DNA from: Bacilli bacterium
GTDB lineage: Bacteria > Bacillota_I > Bacilli_A > RF39 > UBA660
DNA: 9,138 bases
Reading direction: 5' to 3'
Assembly: GCA_900753645.1 (NCBI GenBank)
Contig: CAADZW010000200.1
Coordinates: 1 to 9,138 of the forward strand
In this document: positions 5,603 through 9,138 of the stretch, in pieces
How the letters are laid out: every line of letters starts with the position of its first letter
How positions within the stretch are numbered: position 1 is the stretch's first letter
Notes under the pieces: generated by a model
What the model saw: the letters and a program-made list of their open reading frames with translations, nothing else
Databases searched by the model: none
What the model was told of the DNA's origin: nothing
Program-made: the position numbers and the translations under genes

Positions 5603-6534
5603 AGATAAGTATTGTTGTACCATGTTATAATGAAGAAGAATCATTACCCATTTTTTATGAAGAAATAAAAAAGGTAATGAAACAGATGAAAAAGATAAAG
5701 TTTGAATTGATTTTTATCAATGACGGATCAAAAGATGCAACTTTGGATATTTTAAGGAGTCTAGCTTGTAACGATAAAAAAGTCAGATACATTTCTTTTT
5801 CGCGAAATTTTGGTAAAGAAGCTGGTATTTTAGCGGGACTAGAAGCGGCTACTGGTGATTATGTATGTATGATGGATGCCGATTTACAAGATCCTCCTTC
5901 ATTATTAATCGAAATGTATGATACATTACAAAATTCTGATTATGACTGTGTTGCAACGCGTAGTGTTTCAAGAAATGGTTATTCATTTTTTAGAAAATTA
6001 TTTACTAAATGGTATTATAGAATCATCAATAAAATTTCTAAAACAGAAATTGTCGACGGAGCTCGTGATTTTAGATTGATGACTCGCCAAATGGTCGATG
6101 CGATTTTATCTTTAAAAGAATATAACCGTTATTCAAAAGGTATCTTTAGTTGGGTTGGTTTTAATACGAAATGGATAACTTTTGAAAATCAGGAAAGAGT
6201 AGCAGGAACAACTAAATGGAATTTTTGGAAGTTATTTGCTTATTCAATGGAGAGCATTATTGGTTTTTCAACAGTTCCTTTATTGATATCTTCAATAGCT
6301 GGGATATTATTCTGCATTATCTCATTTATCATGATTATCGTTATTATTTGTAAGACACTGATATTTGGTGATCCGGTGTCTGGTTGGCCAAGTACAGTTT
6401 GTATTATCTTCTTTGTTAGTGGTATCCAGTTATTTTGTTTAGGAATCATGGGACAATATTTAGCTAAAACTTATTTGGAAGTTAAAAATCGGCCTATTTA
6501 TATTATCAAGGAGACCGAAAAAGATGTTAAGTAG
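5599..6534 (+). CDS. GtrB/CsbB-type polyprenyl-phosphate glycosyltransferase (GT2)
   Basis: A 311-residue family 2 glycosyltransferase that should transfer a sugar from a nucleotide donor to undecaprenyl phosphate at the inner face of the membrane. The cytoplasmic GT-A domain starts with ISIVVPCYNEEESLP (3-17), then FINDGSKD (39-46), the DAD metal-binding motif within MMDADLQDPP (91-100), and RVAGTTKWNFWKL (200-212), the usual R-x-x-G-x-[ST]-K-W motif. Two C-terminal membrane hairpins (about 222-251 and 265-290) and the tail NRPIYIIKE (297-305) are typical of GtrB, CsbB and YkcC. The ATG has GGAGG 5 nt upstream and overlaps the previous stop as ATGA, so the two are translationally coupled; the extra upstream codons from 5563 are out-of-frame sequence of the preceding gene. 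The gene overlaps gtrA by 11 bp. Sugar unknown; GlcNAc or glucose are the common cases. Confidence 0.92.
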   Translation: MKISIVVPCYNEEESLPIFYEEIKKVMKQMKKIKFELIFINDGSKDATLDILRSLACNDKKVRYISFSRNFGKEAGILAGLEAATGDYVCMMDADLQDPPSLLIEMYDTLQNSDYDCVATRSVSRNGYSFFRKLFTKWYYRIINKISKTEIVDGARDFRLMTRQMVDAILSLKEYNRYSKGIFSWVGFNTKWITFENQERVAGTTKWNFWKLFAYSMESIIGFSTVPLLISSIAGILFCIISFIMIIVIICKTLIFGDPVSGWPSTVCIIFFVSGIQLFCLGIMGQYLAKTYLEVKNRPIYIIKETEKDVK

Positions 6535-6937
6535 AATATATAAAAAATATAAGGAAATAATCAATTATTTGATTTTTGGTGGATTGACAACTTTAGTATC
6601 GATTGGCACTTATGCTTTGTTTACAATAGTTTTTAATATTGATTATTTAGTTAGTAATGTTTTATCTTGGATAATTGCGGTATTGTTTGCTTTTATAACT
6701 AACAAATTATTTGTTTTTGCAAGTAAAAGTAGAAGCAAAAAGCAAGTTTCTAAAGAGATTGTTAGTTTCTTTTTCTTTAGAATTGTTTCATTAGGTATTG
6801 AAATGATTATTATGTATGTATTTGTGGATTTGCTATCTATTAATGATTTAATAACTAAAGTAATTGCTCAAGTAATTGTGATTTTATCTAATTATATTTT
6901 TAGTAAAGTATTTGTTTTTAAAAATCAAATAAAGTAG
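6524..6937 (+). CDS. GtrA-family flippase-like membrane protein
   Basis: A 137-residue GtrA/GtcA-family protein with four membrane segments (about 14-33, 40-64, 78-101, 109-131). It has the family's N-terminal NYLIFGGLTTLVSIGTYAL (14-32), the central NKLFVFASK (60-68) and the terminal NYIFSKVFVFKN (123-134). GtrA proteins are thought to flip polyprenyl-phosphate sugars made by the partner GtrB to the outer face; GtcA does this for wall teichoic acid glycosylation in Listeria. The start overlaps the end of the GtrB gene by 11 bp, with AAGGAG (6508-6513) 10 nt upstream, as expected of stoichiometric partners. The stop codon TAG forms part of the AGGTGA site of the next gene. Confidence 0.9.
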   Translation: MLSRIYKKYKEIINYLIFGGLTTLVSIGTYALFTIVFNIDYLVSNVLSWIIAVLFAFITNKLFVFASKSRSKKQVSKEIVSFFFFRIVSLGIEMIIMYVFVDLLSINDLITKVIAQVIVILSNYIFSKVFVFKNQIK

Positions 6938-6944
6938 GTGAAAT

Positions 6945-7961
6945 ATGAAAAAAATAATTAAAATATTATTAATCCTGTTGTTAGTAACTTTGGCAATTTT
7001 ATTAATTGTTAAGATTATTAATAAAAACAAATTAAAGAACAAAGGATACAGTGAAAATCAAATAGAAAAAATTTATGATTTATCTTTTGACGTGAATATT
7101 ATTTTGGAAAATGATTATTGTGATAAACTAGATGAAATATTAAATAGTGATTTTGATAAAAATAATCTGGCACAATATTTACAAGATTGTAAAAAGACAG
7201 ATTCAGAAGAAATAATAGATCCTTTTGTTTTCGAATTGCAGCAAGAAAAATATTATATTCCTTATAATTTAGAACGTTATATTAAATATAAAGAAACAAA
7301 TGATAAAACGGCTAAAGAAATAGTAACTGAGGTTAATTGTAATCTTGATAAAGAGTTTTATAATGACATAATAAAAACTGATTTAACTAAAGGTAATTTA
7401 ATGCTGGTCAATAAATATTATTATGTAGATAATACTTATGAGCCAGATGACCCTATGACACTTAAACTTAATCAATATACATACTGGGAAGGATCTATTT
7501 TATCGCATGATGCTTACGTTGCCTTTACATCGATGGTTGATGATGCTAGTAAATTGGGTTATTCTTTAATTGATACATCAGCTTATCGTACTTATGAATA
7601 TCAAAGTTATTTATACAATAAATATTTAGAGGAAAATGGTTTGGAATGGACTTTGAAATCTTCGGCAAAACCAGGGCATTCTGAACACCATACAGGTTTG
7701 GCTACTGATATAGTAAAAAAAGGTGTGTCTATGTATGATTTTGAAAATACTGAAGAGTTTGATTGGATTAAAAATAACGCTCATAAATACGGATTTATTT
7801 TAAGGTATCCAGAGGGCAAAGAATATTTGACAGGTTATAAATATGAGCCATGGCACTATCGATATGTTGGTGTTGATGTGGCAACATATATATATGAAGA
7901 AGATATAGTATTTGAGGAATATTATGCATATTTTTGTGAATACAAAAATGCTTGTCAATAA
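6945..7961 (+). CDS. VanY-like D,D-carboxypeptidase (M15B), paralog 2
   Basis: A 338-residue membrane-anchored M15B zinc peptidase, the last gene of the glycosylation operon. One TM anchor (about 5-25) is followed by an extra extracellular helical region (30-150) absent from paralog 1, then the catalytic domain: LMLVNKYYYVDNTYEPDD (152-169), SAYRTYEYQ (212-220), SEHHTGLATD (246-255; Zn ligands H248 and D255) and EPWH (301-304; catalytic E301, Zn ligand H304). The extra region opens with LKNKGYSENQIEKI (30-43) and holds a duplicated [FY]-x3-N-L-x2-Y-[LI] element (FDKNNLAQYL, 70-79; YYIPYNLERYI, 103-113). The C-terminus ends in a tail with C331 and C337. The AGGTGA site (6936-6941) reuses the previous TAG stop and the gap is 7 bp. 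Target D-Ala bond and partners are inferred from the family. Confidence 0.88.
   Translation: MKKIIKILLILLLVTLAILLIVKIINKNKLKNKGYSENQIEKIYDLSFDVNIILENDYCDKLDEILNSDFDKNNLAQYLQDCKKTDSEEIIDPFVFELQQEKYYIPYNLERYIKYKETNDKTAKEIVTEVNCNLDKEFYNDIIKTDLTKGNLMLVNKYYYVDNTYEPDDPMTLKLNQYTYWEGSILSHDAYVAFTSMVDDASKLGYSLIDTSAYRTYEYQSYLYNKYLEENGLEWTLKSSAKPGHSEHHTGLATDIVKKGVSMYDFENTEEFDWIKNNAHKYGFILRYPEGKEYLTGYKYEPWHYRYVGVDVATYIYEEDIVFEEYYAYFCEYKNACQ
7779..7810 (+). repeat. Shared 32-bp segment of the M15B paralogs, copy 2
   Basis: Codes for AHKYGFILRYP. It matches the paralog 3 copy at 31 of 32 bases in opposite orientation and the paralog 1 copy at 29 of 32, also inverted. Adjacent stretches (for example around GHSEH and around WHYRY) are similar but less alike. 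Confidence 0.7.
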
Positions 7962-7982
7962 AAATTTTAATTATGTTCATAA

Positions 7983-8018
7983 AAAAAATAGCAATACTTT
8001 ATTAATTTGCTATTTTTT
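7983..8018. terminator. Bidirectional terminator between convergent M15B genes
   Basis: A perfect 12-bp stem AAAAAATAGCAA (7983-7994) with TTGCTATTTTTT (8007-8018) and a 12-nt loop. The T-run is present on both strands, so it can end the plus-strand operon and the minus-strand third peptidase gene. Confidence 0.85.
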
Positions 8019-8034
8019 ATAAGCTTAATATTAT

Positions 8035-8063
8035 CTTGTTAATTCATTTTAACAAGCTTTTTT
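8035..8063 (+). terminator. Second hairpin terminator for the plus strand
   Basis: CTTGTTAA (8035-8042) pairs perfectly with TTAACAAG (8049-8056) over a 6-nt loop, followed by C and six T (8058-8063). It overlaps the 3' end of the minus-strand peptidase gene and would catch plus-strand transcripts passing the first terminator, protecting that gene from antisense transcription. Confidence 0.65.
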
Positions 8064-8966
8064 ATATTCGCAGTAATAAGCGTAATATTCATCATAGGTT
8101 AAACCACTTTCTTTAACTTTTGTAGCTAAATCTTTTCCTATATAACGGTAATGCCAAGATTCATAACTATATCCAGTGATGTATTCCTTATCTTTTGGAT
8201 ATCTTAAAATAAATCCGTATTTATGAGCATTTTCTTGTAACCATTTGAATTCTTCAGTGTCTTCAAAATCATTTCCTTGAATATCATAAGTGACAATGTC
8301 TAGGGCTAAACCGGTTTGATGTTCAGAAAATCCTGGTCTTGATGCATAATCATCACCATATGTGGCATATTCTTCTTGTTGATCTTCAAGAGTGCGATAG
8401 GAAGAATTAACTAATAAAACTAAACCTTCTTTATTAGCAGCATTCCACATAGCCACATATTTATCATAAACTTCTTTTTTAGTCGAATGTCCTTCATAAG
8501 CATACCAATTACTAATTGAAACTATATCATCTGGTAAATAATCTTCCTTCAAGTAATGGAATTTATTGACTAGCATTTTGATGCCATCATCTAAGTTAGT
8601 TTCTTTAGTGTTAGTATACCATTCACTATCAGCTCCAACATTGACAATACTAATAATATCTTGAATATTGTCGGTTTTATTAGAATAAGCCAAGTATCTT
8701 TCTAAATTATTGGGAATATAATACTGCTCATTTATAATACTGGTTAATTTTTGATTATAATCTAGTGTTAATATTTTTTCAATATCATTTTCATTTAATT
8801 TTTCAATAATAATTGTTATTTCTTCTTTAGAATAACCTTTTTCTTTTAAATCTTTTTCAGTTTTATTAGTATTTTTAATTATCAGTATAATTCCAACAAC
8901 AAGTAAAACAAATATCAAAACAAAAATTATTCTTTTGACTGTATTTCTGTCCGTTTTTATATTCAT
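8049..8966 (-). CDS. VanY-like D,D-carboxypeptidase (M15B), paralog 3
   Basis: A 305-residue membrane-anchored M15B zinc peptidase. A basic N-terminus is followed by one TM (about 12-30), then a helical module opening LKEKGYSKEEITII (40-53), like paralog 2. YYIPNNLERYL (82-92) precedes the catalytic domain: MLVNKFHYLKEDYLPDD (131-147), SSYR (188-191), SEHQTGLALD (214-223; Zn ligands H216 and D223) and ESWH (269-272; catalytic E269, Zn ligand H272), where Ser replaces the usual Pro. The only two Cys, C299 and C305, form the extreme C-terminal tail shared with paralog 2, which suggests a disulfide. ATG 8966 has AGGTG 5 nt upstream. It is transcribed alone from a strong promoter and converges on the operon carrying paralog 2. 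Removal of terminal D-Ala from stem peptides is expected from the family. Confidence 0.88.
   Translation of the reverse strand: MNIKTDRNTVKRIIFVLIFVLLVVGIILIIKNTNKTEKDLKEKGYSKEEITIIIEKLNENDIEKILTLDYNQKLTSIINEQYYIPNNLERYLAYSNKTDNIQDIISIVNVGADSEWYTNTKETNLDDGIKMLVNKFHYLKEDYLPDDIVSISNWYAYEGHSTKKEVYDKYVAMWNAANKEGLVLLVNSSYRTLEDQQEEYATYGDDYASRPGFSEHQTGLALDIVTYDIQGNDFEDTEEFKWLQENAHKYGFILRYPKDKEYITGYSYESWHYRYIGKDLATKVKESGLTYDEYYAYYCEYKKAC
8197..8228 (-). repeat. Shared 32-bp segment of the M15B paralogs, copy 3
   Basis: Codes for AHKYGFILRYP. It is nearly identical to copy 2 (31 of 32, inverted) and close to copy 1 (30 of 32, direct). Confidence 0.7.
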
Positions 8967-8992
8967 ATATGCACCTAACTTTCTTAGTTTAA

Positions 8993-9021
8993 ATTATACT
9001 ACAATGAAAGTTTAATGTCTA
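8993..9021 (-). promoter_or_regulatory. Promoter of the third VanY-like gene
   Basis: On the minus strand TAGACA (9021-9016, 5 of 6 to TTGACA) and a perfect TATAAT (8998-8993) are 17 nt apart. The start is expected near 8986, about 20 nt before the ATG at 8966, with AGGTG between. Confidence 0.75.
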
Positions 9022-9106
9022 TAAATTATTAAAAAGTGACAATTTTTTCACATAAAATAAGGTTATTAAACATACATAGTAAATTTTACAAAAGAGATAT
9101 AAATAC

Positions 9107-9136
9107 TTGAATGTAAAAAATGATAATCATTATATA
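9107..9136 (+). promoter_or_regulatory. Possible rightward promoter at the window edge
   Basis: TTGAAT (9107-9112) and TATATA (9131-9136) are 18 nt apart. The -10 is only a 4-of-6 match in an AT repeat, so the call is weak. It is supported by the Fur-type box lying over it. The gene it would serve is outside the window. Confidence 0.35.
9121..9135. promoter_or_regulatory. Fur/PerR-type operator (7-1-7)
   Basis: TGATAATCATTATAT fits the Bacillus Fur box TGATAAT-n-ATTATCA at 12 of 14 defined positions, and the PerR box TTATAAT-n-ATTATAA also at 12 of 14. Counting back to 9117 it matches 16 of 19 positions of the classical Fur box. It suggests control of a gene outside the window by iron, peroxide or another metal. 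Confidence 0.55.
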
Positions 9137-9138
9137 TA

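Noticed and set aside
3257..8966. A vancomycin-resistance (van) cluster because of VanY-like genes
   Set aside because: No vanHAX ligase, dehydrogenase or dipeptidase, and no two-component regulator, is present; M15B enzymes are common housekeeping wall enzymes.
9031..9056. Hairpin GTGA/TCAC followed by T on the minus strand as a terminator
   Set aside because: The stem has only four pairs and the T-run is short; it is not distinguishable from chance in AT-rich DNA.
1..9138. Insertion sequence, prophage or CRISPR array
   Set aside because: No transposase, integrase, terminal inverted repeats with target duplications, or regularly spaced direct repeats were found.

Overview
The window is strongly AT-rich DNA with tightly packed genes, GGTGA- and AGGAG-type ribosome binding sites, extended -10 (TGnTATAAT) promoters and A/T-rich hairpin terminators. 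Trp residues in motifs are coded by TGG and TGA is used as a stop, so the standard bacterial code fits. A CotD-like, Cys-rich spore-coat-type protein, M15B D,D-carboxypeptidases and a CsbB/GtcA/YfhO-like gene set all point to a low-GC, Gram-positive, probably endospore-forming member of the Bacillota (Bacilli, Erysipelotrichia or Clostridia-like). The genus cannot be read from the sequence. No mobile element, CRISPR array, rRNA or tRNA gene is visible.

Left part (1-1560): three small plus-strand units, each with its own promoter. (i) A Cys-rich CotD-like protein lies behind a sigma-K-like promoter. (ii) A GNAT acetyltransferase lies behind a strong promoter and a roughly 140-nt leader that holds a small upstream ORF, a GC-rich terminator hairpin and a competing pairing. 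This is the layout of a ribosome-controlled attenuator. (iii) An ASCH/PUA-like protein lies behind a leader that folds into a long stem. A bidirectional terminator closes this part.

Middle and right part (1550-8966): a cell-envelope cluster. On the minus strand are a VanY-like M15B peptidase and a GT39-type GT-C membrane glycosyltransferase. Divergent from them on the plus strand is a compact operon: a YfhO/PTPS-related GT-C-like membrane protein, a GtrB/CsbB-type polyprenyl-phosphate glycosyltransferase (ATGA overlap), a GtrA-type flippase (11-bp overlap) and a second VanY-like peptidase (7-bp gap). A third VanY-like peptidase gene converges on that operon from the right, with bidirectional terminators between them. 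The likely job is three-component glycosylation: GtrB loads a sugar on undecaprenyl phosphate, GtrA flips it, and the GT-C protein transfers it to an extracellular polymer such as teichoic acid. This is coupled to trimming of peptidoglycan stem peptides by the carboxypeptidases. The sugar, the acceptor and the coupling are inference.

Right edge (8967-9138): the promoter of the third peptidase gene, then a Fur/PerR-type operator overlapping a possible outward promoter for a gene beyond the window.

Most noteworthy: the GNAT leader; three M15B paralogs in about 5.7 kb, two of which share a juxtamembrane KGYS module and a two-cysteine C-terminal tail; a dyad operator candidate between the divergent envelope operons; and the Fur-type box at the edge.
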